The position numbers were made by a program, and so were the translations under genes. Shown here in pieces: positions 10,010 through 18,442 of a stretch of 64,000 nucleotides of DNA. The DNA is from Bradyrhizobium sp. Ash2021. GTDB lineage: Bacteria > Pseudomonadota > Alphaproteobacteria > Rhizobiales > Xanthobacteraceae. The number at the start of each line of letters is the position of its first letter. Within the stretch, counting starts at the first letter, position 1. The notes beneath the pieces are model-generated. The model had not been told where the DNA came from, made no database searches, and was given only the letters and a program-made list of their open reading frames with translations. The stretch is taken from the NCBI RefSeq assembly GCF_031202265.1, contig NZ_CP100604.1, positions 9,034,501-9,098,500 on the forward strand, in the 5' to 3' direction.

Positions 10010-10678
10010 CTACTCCGCCGCTTGCGCCGGCCGCTGCAACACCTTCAACACATTCATCGGCTCGGTACGGCGGCGATAGTCGACCCCCGTGTCGGCGAAC
10101 AGGATCACGCCGTCAGCGCCGATGACATAGGTTGCCGAAAGCGGCAGCGACCAATCATACGGCGTACCGTTCTTGGCCGGAATATCAAGACCGAACCCGC
10201 CATAGGCTGATTTCAATTCCTCGGTGAAGGTATAGACCAGACCAAAAGCCTTTCCGACTTTCTGGCCGACATCGCTCAGCACCGTAAAGGTCAGCGCATT
10301 CTTCTCCGCGGTAGTGACGGTATCGTCGGGTTTCTCGGGGCTGATCGCGACCATGCTTGCGCCTGCGGCCAGGATCTGCGGCAGGATGTTCTGATAGGCC
10401 TTGAGTTCGAGATTGCAATAAGGACACCAGCCGCCGCGGTAGAAGGTCACCACAACGGGCCCTTTCGCCAGCAGGGTTGCAACATCAAACGTTTTGCCAT
10501 GGACATCGGGAAGCACGATTGCTGGCGCCCGCTCGCCGACCTGTCTGGCGAGTTTGCCGAGGCCGACATCCGCCAAATGCGCTATATGGCGCTCCATGAT
10601 CGCTCGACGCTCGGCCGGGACGCGCTGCATCCAGCCGGCGCGGAATTCCTCAAGCTGCTCGGATAGTGTACTGCTCAT
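10010..10678 (-). CDS. peroxiredoxin-like family protein (AhpC/TSA)
   Basis: The 222-residue protein has a thioredoxin-fold AhpC/TSA domain with the motif FYRGGWCPYCNLEL, giving a CxxC active site rather than the single-Cys start of classical peroxiredoxins. It is followed by VLSDVGQKVGKAFGLVYTF. No signal peptide is seen. Such proteins reduce peroxides or disulfides. It lies 30 bases downstream of a damaged GST gene, in the same direction, so both may once have been part of a detoxification operon. Confidence 0.87.
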   Translation of the reverse strand: MSSTLSEQLEEFRAGWMQRVPAERRAIMERHIAHLADVGLGKLARQVGERAPAIVLPDVHGKTFDVATLLAKGPVVVTFYRGGWCPYCNLELKAYQNILPQILAAGASMVAISPEKPDDTVTTAEKNALTFTVLSDVGQKVGKAFGLVYTFTEELKSAYGGFGLDIPAKNGTPYDWSLPLSATYVIGADGVILFADTGVDYRRRTEPMNVLKVLQRPAQAAE

Positions 10679-10708
10679 GTCAGGTCTCTCCTGTTGGACA
10701 CGCCACGA

Positions 10709-11047
10709 TCAGGCGGCGACATAGTTCTGGGGAAACAGATTGCGGCGCGCTTCGTCATCCATGTCGCGCTTGAAGATGAGGTTCTTGCCGATCGCGCGGG
10801 CGCGCGTCACGGCCGGGCGGCTGTCGACGCCTGCAAACCAACGTGCGACATTGGGAAATTCTCCAAGCCGGCCATCGCCGAGCATGGCGGGCGTCTTACC
10901 GTTCGGGTTGATCGCCCTGAATTCCGGCGCGTGCTGCTCGCCCTTGAGCGTATCGACGGGGATCACTTCGTACGGAATCGCGGTCTCTTCGAGCAGAAGC
11001 GCTACCTTCATGAGGTTGGGCGCATGATGGAAATAGAAACGGATCAT
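10709..11047 (-). pseudogene. glutathione S-transferase gene with internal deletion
   Basis: From ATG 11047 the frame encodes a GST N-terminus (MIRFYFHHAPNLMKVALLLE, then RAINPNGKTPAMLGDG) and jumps directly to the C-terminal end (LGEFPNVARWFAGVDSRPAV, ending FPQNYVAA). Compared with the intact GST at 18443-19150, roughly 110 residues are missing, including the end of the thioredoxin fold and most of the helical domain. The reading frame is kept, so a 112-residue product could be made, but it lacks the substrate-binding domain. Confidence 0.8.
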
Positions 11048-11554
11048 GCCGACATCTCCCCAGATTCCTGACCTACAGTGATCAGGCGGACAAGCTGAAG
11101 ATCGGTCATCCGACAGCATCTTTTATGTCGCGGCAAAACTGCTTGCGTCCTTGCGCAGGTTGCGGCCGACGATCACGCCCCCAACCGGCGGTCGTCCGCT
11201 TCGGTAGATTTAGATCGAACGTTATAATTCGAACCGAAAGATTGCAAGCGCAGACGGGCCCCGCGCGATCCGACGAAGAAGCTCGCCTCGTGACACCGAT
11301 ACAGGAGATGCGCTGGCACACCCGATCCTGCCGATGGATCAGCGAGCGCGACGACTCCGACTTCAAAATTTCGTGAAGACCTCGGCTGGGACTGCATTCT
11401 CGACCTAGCGTCGATGGTCGTCGGCCGCAAAAGCGCCGATTCGGCTGCCCCGCGCGAACGTCCTCTGCTTTCGGGATGAACACCTTGTCGTCGTCCCCAC
11501 GTAACAACACAGCCCGCAGTGCCGAATATGAAGCGAACCCATCGGAGGATCGCC
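11048..11554. other. intergenic region, no supported gene
   Basis: About 500 bases with scattered open frames on both strands, none with recognisable similarity. A good ribosome binding site (GGAGGA) at its right end belongs to the DUF1223 gene. Confidence 0.5.
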
Positions 11555-12250
11555 ATGTTGTCACGCCTGCTCGTATCCCTCGGATTCGTTGCATTTCTGT
11601 CCCCCGCGGTAGCCGCGGAACGCCCGGTTGTAGTCGAACTGTTCACGTCGCAGGGATGCTCGTCGTGCCCGCCGGCGGACGCCCTCATCAATGAATTGTC
11701 GAAGGGCCGGCGCGATGTCCTGCCGCTCGCCTTCCACGTCACCTACTGGGACAATCTGGGTTGGAAGGATCCGTTTTCGCTGCAAGCCGCTACGCAGCGC
11801 CAAGGCCGGTATGGCCAACGCTTTGGCGATGGATCCTACACCCCGGAAATCGTAGTCGATGGTGCCGCCGGCATGGTTGGTTCGCGGCGCGGCGATGTCG
11901 GATCTGCCATCGAAAAGGCAAAGCACGACAACCGCACGGCCGCGGCGATCAGCGTAAAAAGGACCGGTGAGCGCGTGTCCATCGAGATCGGACCTGGCAG
12001 CGGGGGCGGACAGGTTCTGTTGATCGGATTCGATCACGATCACACGACCGCGATCGGGCGCGGCGAAAATGGCGGCAGGACGCTGGCCCAAGCCAACATC
12101 GTCAGGTCGATCCGAGCCGTAGGTCAATGGTCGGGTACACCGCTTCGCATCAACGAGCAGTTTCCGGAAGGAGAGGACGTCGCCGTCTTGCTGGAGACGC
12201 CGGATGGCGAGATCATTGGCGCATCACGGCTGGCCGCTGGATCGACCTGA
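11555..12250 (+). CDS. DUF1223 family secreted thioredoxin-like protein
   Basis: The start at ATG 11555 is set by GGAGGA upstream and by the signal peptide that follows (MLSRLLVSLGFVAFLSPAVA), giving 231 residues. The mature protein opens with VVVELFTSQGCSSCPPADAL, the DUF1223 hallmark with a CxxC in a thioredoxin-like fold, and contains the family stretch FHVTYWDNLGWKDPF. It is likely periplasmic. It begins a run of four exported proteins in the same direction, next to a DsbD-like domain gene, suggesting a redox or envelope stress role. Confidence 0.88.
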   Translation: MLSRLLVSLGFVAFLSPAVAAERPVVVELFTSQGCSSCPPADALINELSKGRRDVLPLAFHVTYWDNLGWKDPFSLQAATQRQGRYGQRFGDGSYTPEIVVDGAAGMVGSRRGDVGSAIEKAKHDNRTAAAISVKRTGERVSIEIGPGSGGGQVLLIGFDHDHTTAIGRGENGGRTLAQANIVRSIRAVGQWSGTPLRINEQFPEGEDVAVLLETPDGEIIGASRLAAGST

Positions 12251-12389
12251 TCGCCTCTCGATAGTTTTTCAATCGATCGGCAGCATTCCGCAGCCCCGCC
12301 AAAAGGCGGCCACGAGAAATCGGGCTCAAAAGCGAGATGCGGCCCGATCACCAAAGGTTGCTTCGCTCAATAAACGTGGTGGATACCTC

Positions 12390-13169
12390 ATGGCATTAAA
12401 CCGCTGCTGCTCGATCATCATGCTCACCTGCGGTCTCGTGACGGCAACAAGCGGCGCCGCCGGCGCCGCCGTCACCGATTGGGTGGGTGATAGTCATGCG
12501 GCGGTTCGCTTGATTACCGCGACCGACAGTGTCGCTGCGGATTCGACGCTCGATGCCGGGTTAGAATTCCGGTTTTCCAAAGGAAGGCACGGCTACTGGC
12601 GCACGCCCGGAGACGCGGGCGTCGCACCAGCGATCGACTGGTCGGGTTCGGAATATATTACGCGACACGATATTGCGTGGCCGGCACCGCATCGTCTGGT
12701 GATCGAGGATTTACAGAACAGCATTTACGTCAAGCATGTCGTTCTGCCGGTCAAATTGTCTCTGGAGAAAACCGGCGCTCCTGCCCGCATCCGGATATCG
12801 CTCGCATACGCCACTTGCTCGGAGGTTTGCGTTCCCTATCAGGCCGATCTCGCCTTCCAGTTGCCGCTCGGAGCCGGTCGGACTTCGCCAGAAGCGATCG
12901 CGATCAATGCCGCTCGCAAGACGGTACCCCGCACGGCGGCGGCCGCCGGTATCGACATCATCGGCACCCGCGTCGCGGGGCCAGCATCCGAACCCGCTCT
13001 CGTGGTTGATCTGCTCAGCAAAGACCGGCCTTTTGTGCAACCTGATCTTTTCATCGAGGGCATCGGCAACGGAATTCCGGCGGCGCCCAAGGTCGAACTC
13101 CGGGCTAACGACCAAGCCGTCCGCCTGACGGTCCGGATTTCTCAGGTGCCCCGTCCGATCGCCTTTTGA
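12390..13169 (+). CDS. DsbD N-terminal-domain-like secreted protein, C-terminus truncated
   Basis: ATG 12390 begins a signal peptide (to about residue 26) and a DsbD alpha-domain-like region with the Cys pair in YATCSEVCVPYQADL, so 259 residues are encoded. The frame ends at a TGA at 13167-13169, but a related tail continues out of frame (LTLID, a TAG, then DRAAEFQVTAGSKQ, ending near 13233). The family normally carries this tail, so a frameshift and a nonsense change have trimmed about 20 residues. Only the N-terminal domain type is present; no DsbD membrane domain follows. It may still fold. Confidence 0.8.
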   Translation: MALNRCCSIIMLTCGLVTATSGAAGAAVTDWVGDSHAAVRLITATDSVAADSTLDAGLEFRFSKGRHGYWRTPGDAGVAPAIDWSGSEYITRHDIAWPAPHRLVIEDLQNSIYVKHVVLPVKLSLEKTGAPARIRISLAYATCSEVCVPYQADLAFQLPLGAGRTSPEAIAINAARKTVPRTAAAAGIDIIGTRVAGPASEPALVVDLLSKDRPFVQPDLFIEGIGNGIPAAPKVELRANDQAVRLTVRISQVPRPIAF

Positions 13170-13269
13170 CCTTGACGCTGATCGATTAGGATCGCGCGGC
13201 CGAATTCCAGGTCACCGCCGGATCGAAACAATAAGAAGCTGGGACACGCACCTCAGGAGGCATCATCAG

Positions 13270-13743
13270 GTGAAAACATTTTCAATCGCAACAGTGATGG
13301 CGCTCGCCATGTTGAACACCAACGCCTCCGCTGGAAACGGCCTAATCACTAAACAGAGCAAATACACGGTCAAGGAAACCGTCGAGAAATTCGAAGCCGC
13401 AGTCAAGGCGAAGGCCGCCGGCGGCTGGGTCGTCTTCACCAAGATCGATCACGCTACCGCCGCCAAGGAAGCCGGGCTGGAGATGCGACCCCGAACCCTA
13501 ATCATCTTCGGCAACCCCAAAGGTGGCACGCCTGCGATGATCAAAAGCGCGACGCTGGCGATTGATCTTCCGATGAAGGCGCTGGTCTGGCAGGACGATC
13601 AGGGCGTCGTGTGGCTAACTTACAATTCAAGCGCGTATGGCGCTACGTATGTGTTTCCGCGTCACGGCCTTTCGACGCCGGACGAGGCAGCGGAAGCGCT
13701 CGACGGCTTTTTAACCGCTGTGACCGACCGCGGCACTCAGTAG
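13270..13743 (+). CDS. DUF302 domain secreted protein
   Basis: The 157-residue protein starts at GTG 13270 behind a strong AGGAGG. A signal peptide (about 21 residues, ending in NASA) is followed by a DUF302 fold: YTVKETVEKFEAAVKAKAAGGW, FTKIDHATAAKEAGLEMRPR and LIIFGNPKGGTPAM. DUF302 proteins are small alpha/beta proteins of unclear function, often next to redox or metal genes. It is probably periplasmic and lies in a run of exported proteins. Confidence 0.88.
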   Translation: MKTFSIATVMALAMLNTNASAGNGLITKQSKYTVKETVEKFEAAVKAKAAGGWVVFTKIDHATAAKEAGLEMRPRTLIIFGNPKGGTPAMIKSATLAIDLPMKALVWQDDQGVVWLTYNSSAYGATYVFPRHGLSTPDEAAEALDGFLTAVTDRGTQ

Positions 13744-13824
13744 GTCTGACATTCCGCCCGCACGCGATCCGAACCGGCACCGCGATGAAAAACGTAAACG
13801 CGTTCCACCTGAAAGGATGACTTG

Positions 13825-14337
13825 ATGTTCCGCCCTCTGATGACAGTTTCCCTGTTGTGTACCAGCGCGTTGTTCAGCATATCGGCGTCGGCAGATTCTC
13901 TGCCGACACGCAAACAGCTTCCGCTGTCGGTCGCCATGGAAGCAGCGATGGAAGCCGTAGCCGTATGCGAAAAATCCGGATATCACGTCGCCGCGACCGT
14001 GATGGACGCGTCCGGCCTCGTCAAAGCCATCGCCAAGGGTGATTTGGCCCCGCCGCATACGCTCGACAGCAGTCGCGGCAAGTCTTACGCCGCGGTTTCG
14101 CTGGGTCCCAATTTCAGTGAGCCCACCACCAGCGCGATCGTCGCGAGGGTCAGCAATGGCCCGGCCTTTGGCCCGCTGCAACATCTCCCGGGCGTCTTTC
14201 TGGTGCCAGGGGGTGTGTTGATCAAATCAGGCGACGACGTCGTCGGCGCTATCGGGGTCGGCGGAGCTCCGGGAGGCGACAAGGACGAAGTCTGCGCCGA
14301 AGCGGCCGTTGCCAAGATCGCCGACCGGCTCAAATAA
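13825..14337 (+). CDS. GlcG/HbpS family heme-binding-type protein, secreted
   Basis: From ATG 13825 the 170-residue product has a signal peptide (to about residue 22) and a GlcG/HbpS (DUF336) domain with CEKSGYHVAATVMDASGLVK and the C-terminal GAIGVGGAPGGDKDEVCAEA glycine-rich loop. Secreted HbpS-type members bind heme or its degradation products. It is the last of four exported-protein genes; the remnant of a Bug/TctC gene follows. Confidence 0.87.
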   Translation: MFRPLMTVSLLCTSALFSISASADSLPTRKQLPLSVAMEAAMEAVAVCEKSGYHVAATVMDASGLVKAIAKGDLAPPHTLDSSRGKSYAAVSLGPNFSEPTTSAIVARVSNGPAFGPLQHLPGVFLVPGGVLIKSGDDVVGAIGVGGAPGGDKDEVCAEAAVAKIADRLK

Positions 14338-14369
14338 TCGTGCGCCAACTCGGCAGCATTCCCATCACC

Positions 14370-14456
14370 GGCAATCTCGGCGAATTCGGCGCGATGCTCG
14401 CCGCCGAAACCGGGCGTTGGAGCAAGGTGGTGGAAATGTCGGGCCAGGAGAATTGA
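14370..14456 (+). pseudogene. C-terminal remnant of a Bug/TctC solute receptor
   Basis: The last 28 codons before TGA at 14454-14456 read as GNLGEFGAMLAAETGRWSKV plus a short tail, the usual end of tripartite tricarboxylate receptors of the Bug/TctC family. No upstream part remains. Confidence 0.5.
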
Positions 14457-14484
14457 CGGTTGGCAGTACAAAAGAAAAATCCAT

Positions 14485-14952
14485 CTAGTGGATCGAATCT
14501 AACACTTGGTGCCCCCGTTTGACAGCGGCGATGATTTTGTTTGGGTCCTTGGTCCAGGTAAACGGTTTTGGGTTTGCATTGGTGTCGTCGAGGAAGCAGT
14601 GGATGGTGTCTTTGATGCTCCCGCAAGGATCGGAAAACACCGCACTTGAGACGCTTCTTTTTGAGCTGGCAAGGAAGCCTTCAATGGCGTTGAGCTAGGA
14701 AGCCGGTGTCCGAGTGAAGTGGAAGACAAACCGTCGATGTTTTTCGAGCCACAACATGACGTCGCGATGCTTGTGGGCGGCATAGTTGTCGACGATGATG
14801 TGGATCGTCTCTTTCTTGGGTGCTCTTGCCTCGATGACGTTCAGGAACCGAATGAACTCCTGTCGGCGATGGCGCTTCATGCACTGGCCGATAGCAACCT
14901 CGCCTACGGGCTGACGCATCGTCTCGATTAAAAACCTAGCGCGAGCAAACAA
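14485..14952 (-). pseudogene. IS630 family transposase remnant
   Basis: The reverse strand contains the DDE core IIVDNYAAHKHRDVMLWLEKH, HFTRTPAS, LNAIEGF, and the family end KPFTWTKDPNKIIAAVKRGHQVLDSIH before a stop at 14485-14487. A stop or frameshift separates HFTRTPAS from LNAIEG, and the N-terminal half is missing. It is a dead fragment that marks past IS activity. Confidence 0.83.
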
Positions 14953-15142
14953 AAAAGAAAAAAATCATCAATATCAGGTAACAAACCCATCGGATTGTCG
15001 AACTTGTTATGGCAGCGAATGAAACTAAGTCTGACGAACCCTTGGGGAATTTGCTGAAAAGCCCGATCGACGCCAGCCTGGGAAGCATTTTGAGCTGCGG
15101 TGAAAGCGATCTAAGACGATATCAACCTCGAAAGGAACTGCT

Positions 15143-15400
15143 ATGAAGCTTAACTCGAAATCAGGAGCTGCGATTGCGGCAGCCGCTGCAGCTCTTTTTC
15201 TTGCTGGTGCCAACATGACGTCACCGGCGTATGCGGCCGGCGAAGGTCATTGCGTTGGCGCTAACGCCTGCAAAGGCCAGAGCGCGTGTAAAGGCGGCAA
15301 CCATGCATGCAAGGGCCAGAACTCGTGCAAGGGCCAAGGCTTCTCTGAACTAACAAAGGCCGATTGCGTCGCTGCTAAGGGAAAATTCAAAGCCGGCTGA
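15143..15400 (+). CDS. bufferin-type Cys-rich metallophore precursor (BufA2-like)
   Basis: The 85-residue protein has a signal peptide (residues 1 to about 32, ending SPAYAA) and a short mature part with six Cys (37, 43, 49, 56, 62, 75). Four of these lie in CKG motifs spaced six or seven residues apart. This matches BufA2-type bufferins, periplasmic copper-binding peptides whose Cys residues are modified by MNIO-family enzymes (DUF692). AGGA precedes the ATG. No bufB-like or bufC-like gene lies in the window, so modification would need enzymes encoded elsewhere. Confidence 0.75.
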   Translation: MKLNSKSGAAIAAAAAALFLAGANMTSPAYAAGEGHCVGANACKGQSACKGGNHACKGQNSCKGQGFSELTKADCVAAKGKFKAG

Positions 15401-15851
15401 ACCATTTGTGGCCGAAGCCGAGAGGATCCGGTCCAATCCGGATTCCTTTCGGTATCGCGGACGTGATACCGCAAGACCATTTTGGGCTCGACGCTATATG
15501 GACTCACGCCCAAAATGGCTTGTGTTATCCGTTTGGATGCTGGAAAACTGCCGCGAAAAGCGAGGACTATCGACCTTAATGCGAGCCGGTTCCTTCCAAT
15601 ACCAATTTTCACCGCGCGCGCAAACTCCGCATTGAGAGGGCTGAACGGCTTTGGTGTCCGCTCGAGCCGACCGTGGTCGGTCGCAACCAGCGATGCGCTT
15701 GTCAACGCCCCCCTTACGTAGCAGCGGCTTTTCAGGGGACGGCCAGGAAGACAGCTAGAGTAAATACGGACGCGCCCTCGCGCCGTGCCATACGCGCCGT
15801 TTCAGAGCTGAAAGAGATGAGCGCCCTTTGCGTACGCTACAAACAAGAGCG
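15401..15851. other. intergenic region with two hairpins
   Basis: No gene is supported. It holds GGTATC-N8-GATACC (15451-15470) and a perfect 11-bp inverted repeat CCATTTTGGGC / GCCCAAAATGG with a 20-base loop (15477-15518), downstream of the bufferin gene. Confidence 0.5.
15477..15518. repeat. 11-bp inverted repeat with 20-base loop
   Basis: Arms 15477-15487 and 15508-15518 are perfectly complementary. No T-run follows, so it is not a clear rho-independent terminator. Confidence 0.6.
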
Positions 15852-16637
15852 TCAGCTTCCGCTGAATGAATTATAGCCTTGGTCCTCCCAGTAGCCGCCC
15901 TTGTAGTCGTTGGTGACCTCCATTGAGATCACATATTTCGGATTCTTGTGGCCGAGCTTGGTGGGCACCCTGATCTTCATTGGATAGCCATAGGCGCGCG
16001 GCAGGATCTCGTCAGCGAATTTGAATGTCATCTGGGTCTGCGGATGCAGCGCCGTCTCCATGTCGAGCGGCGAGTTGTAACCGTCCTTGTCGGCGCACTG
16101 GAACCATACATATTTGGCGCGCGTGTCGGCGCCGATCAGCTTCAGGAAGTCGCGCAATGGCGTACCGGTCCAGCTTCCGATCGCGCTCCAACCTTCGACG
16201 CAGACATGGCGGGTGATCTGCTTGACCTGCGGCAGCTTGTAGAGCTCGTCCAGGGTCCATGATTTCTTGTTGTCGACCAGGCCGCGCACCTCGAGGTTCC
16301 AGTCCTTGCCGTCGATCGTGGGCGCCTCGTCGAGATCGTAATAGGCGTTGAACGGAAACGGCTTGGTGATCGCGCTTTCCGGGAAGGTCGGCGCCAACGC
16401 GTAGGGATTGAAGATGAGCGCCTGCACCGCATCGTTGAACTTCGATATTTTTGCCAGCAGTTGATCGGCGGAAAAGCTGTCGGTCACATCACAGCCGGTC
16501 AAGAGCGTCAGCGCGCCGAGGCTGGCGCCGCCGGCGATAAAGCGCCGCCGCGCCGGATCCGGCATCGCCTTGATCGCATCCTTGACCAGCAGTCGCCTGT
16601 CGACGCCAGGTATCAGAAGAGAGCGAAGTCGACCCAT
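15852..16637 (-). CDS. molybdopterin-dependent oxidoreductase, sulfite oxidase family, Tat lipoprotein
   Basis: The 261-residue protein has a Tat motif (DPARRRFIAGG) followed by a hydrophobic stretch and a lipobox (LTGC), then a sulfite-oxidase-type molybdopterin domain. The Mo-ligating Cys is in TRHVCVEGWSAIGSWTG, and the C-terminal end has YGYPMKIRVPTKLGHKNPKY. It lacks the dimerisation domain of full sulfite oxidases, so it resembles the YedY/MsrP size class. The cytochrome b gene just upstream (23-base gap) probably supplies electron exchange. The substrate is unknown. Confidence 0.88.
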   Translation of the reverse strand: MGRLRSLLIPGVDRRLLVKDAIKAMPDPARRRFIAGGASLGALTLLTGCDVTDSFSADQLLAKISKFNDAVQALIFNPYALAPTFPESAITKPFPFNAYYDLDEAPTIDGKDWNLEVRGLVDNKKSWTLDELYKLPQVKQITRHVCVEGWSAIGSWTGTPLRDFLKLIGADTRAKYVWFQCADKDGYNSPLDMETALHPQTQMTFKFADEILPRAYGYPMKIRVPTKLGHKNPKYVISMEVTNDYKGGYWEDQGYNSFSGS

Positions 16638-16660
16638 GTTAAATCCTCCTCAAGCGTGGT

Positions 16661-17290
16661 TCAGCGGCCGATGATCATGGCGCGCAGGCTTTTCGGCACC
16701 AGTAGCGCCAGCGCGACGTGGACCGCCAAAAACGCGACGATCGCCGACATGCAGATGAAGTGAACGTATCGCGCGACATCGTAGCCGCCGAACAGCGTCG
16801 TCAGCCACTGCAGTTGCACGGGCTTCCAGATCGACAGGCCAGACAGCACGATGACCACACCGATCAGGATGATCCCGGCGTAAAGCATCTTCTGAACATA
16901 ATTGTATCGGGTGAGGTCGTCATGCGACAGCCGGCCGGTCAGCGCGGCCTTGGTGTCAGCGATCACGCCCGACGGCGTGAGCGGCAGCAGCTTGGTGGCG
17001 AAGCGGCCGGTGGCAAAACCCAGCGCCAGATAGATGAGACCGTTGACCATCAACAGCCACATCGCCGCGAAATGCCAGAGTAGCGCACCGCCGAGCCAGC
17101 CGCCCAGCGTGATCGAATGCGAAAACTTGAAGGCGAACAACGGCGAGGCGTTATAGATCTGCCAGCCCGACATAATCATCAAGATCATTGCCACGGCGTT
17201 AATCCAGTGCAGGATTCTCACCCATACGGGCTGAATGATCTTGGCGGCGGCAAATGCGGTGTGGGCGTCGCTGGCTGAAAGACTGGACAT
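16661..17290 (-). CDS. cytochrome b561-type membrane subunit
   Basis: Starting at ATG 17290 the 209-residue protein has four or five membrane helices of the cytochrome b/b561 type, with His residues at the expected helix positions (VRILHWINAV, LWHFAAMW, YVHFICMSAIVAFLAVHVAL). It is directly upstream of and co-directional with the Tat-exported molybdopterin oxidoreductase, making a two-subunit membrane-bound redox system likely. A longer frame from 17368 has no clear ribosome binding site. Confidence 0.87.
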   Translation of the reverse strand: MSSLSASDAHTAFAAAKIIQPVWVRILHWINAVAMILMIMSGWQIYNASPLFAFKFSHSITLGGWLGGALLWHFAAMWLLMVNGLIYLALGFATGRFATKLLPLTPSGVIADTKAALTGRLSHDDLTRYNYVQKMLYAGIILIGVVIVLSGLSIWKPVQLQWLTTLFGGYDVARYVHFICMSAIVAFLAVHVALALLVPKSLRAMIIGR

Positions 17291-17585
17291 GATCGTTTCT
17301 CTGGCCGTTCCATTGCTACTGGATCGATACTCGCTATACGCCGGCAAACCTGACTGTGTTACTGCCATGCAGGCAATAAGCGCAGGACACGTCGTTCACA
17401 AAAAACCGAGCCGGGTTTCCCCGCCTTGCGGTCGCGCATCCCTGTGGGGATCACTGTGAGAAGCGGGATCCGCGGGTCTTAGTTCTGCTTTGTCGCATCG
17501 GCTTTATCCCCTCATCCTGAGGAGGGGGCGCAGCCGGCATCTCGAACGATAAGGGTCTGGCGACGCGGTGAGACTAGCCGACCAT
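17291..17585. other. intergenic region with REP-like fragment
   Basis: No gene is supported. CCTCATCCTGAGGAG at about 17513-17527 matches the core of a palindromic repeat family frequent in Bradyrhizobium-type genomes. Confidence 0.4.
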
Positions 17586-18392
17586 TCACAGTGCCGAATG
17601 ATCGCGAACCGCCTCGCTGAGCGCTGGCTTGAGATCAAGGAAACGCTTATCGAGAGCCGCCGGATCTTGTCGATTCAAGGCTATCATTTTGGCGCGCGCT
17701 TCACCGCCACGAATGACTTCAAACGCGTCTTCCTCGATCCCTGCGATAACCGCATCAGCCACCGCGGCAGCTGGCTCGCGCGTGAAGCCCAGCTCAGGTC
17801 CGGCCTTTGACGAACTCATCATGGGGGTATCCGTTGCCCCCGGATATACCGTCATGACATGCACGCCCTCGCCCTTCAGTTCGCGGCGGAGCGATTCGCC
17901 GAACTTCGCCAGCCCGCCCTTTACGCCGGCGTAAGTGGCGTAGAACGGCGCGGCGACCAGCGCTATGCCCGAGGTGATATTGACAACAAGGCCACCGGTG
18001 CTCGCCCGCAGTTTTGGCAAGGCCGCGCGCGTGAGCAGGATCGGCGCCACCAGGTCGACCTCGATCATCGCCCGGATCTCTGCTTCGGTTGTATCTTCCA
18101 ACCGACCAGCCCTGACGCCTCCCGCATTGTTGACCAGGATATCGAGACCGCCGAGCTTCTCCAGGGCAACTTTTAGTGTCGTTTCCCGACCCTTTTCCGT
18201 ACTGACGTCAGCGGCAATGGAGTCGATCCGCCCGCCCGCCGCGCGAAGTCGTTCGACTGCAGTGTTCAAGGCGTCCTGCCGCCGGCCTGTGATCACGATC
18301 TGAGAGCCTCTAACCATCATGGCCTCGGCAATGGCAAACCCGATGCCGCTGGAGCCTCCCGTGACGAGAACCCGTTTGCCCTGAAGATTCAT
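17586..18392 (-). CDS. short-chain dehydrogenase/reductase
   Basis: The 268-residue SDR has the NAD(P)-binding motif VTGGSSGIG near the start, ILVNNAGG, a catalytic Ser in NITSG and the YxxxK pair in YAGVKGG. GRRQ after strand 2 suggests NADP preference. It lies 50 bases downstream of a GST gene in the same direction and probably shares its promoter, so it may oxidise or reduce an intermediate of the dehalogenation pathway (inference). The substrate cannot be told from sequence. Confidence 0.9.
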   Translation of the reverse strand: MNLQGKRVLVTGGSSGIGFAIAEAMMVRGSQIVITGRRQDALNTAVERLRAAGGRIDSIAADVSTEKGRETTLKVALEKLGGLDILVNNAGGVRAGRLEDTTEAEIRAMIEVDLVAPILLTRAALPKLRASTGGLVVNITSGIALVAAPFYATYAGVKGGLAKFGESLRRELKGEGVHVMTVYPGATDTPMMSSSKAGPELGFTREPAAAVADAVIAGIEEDAFEVIRGGEARAKMIALNRQDPAALDKRFLDLKPALSEAVRDHSAL

Positions 18393-18442
18393 CTTTGAAC
18401 TCGCTTGATAGTGTGAAATCTATTGAGACCGAAATCGAAAGT

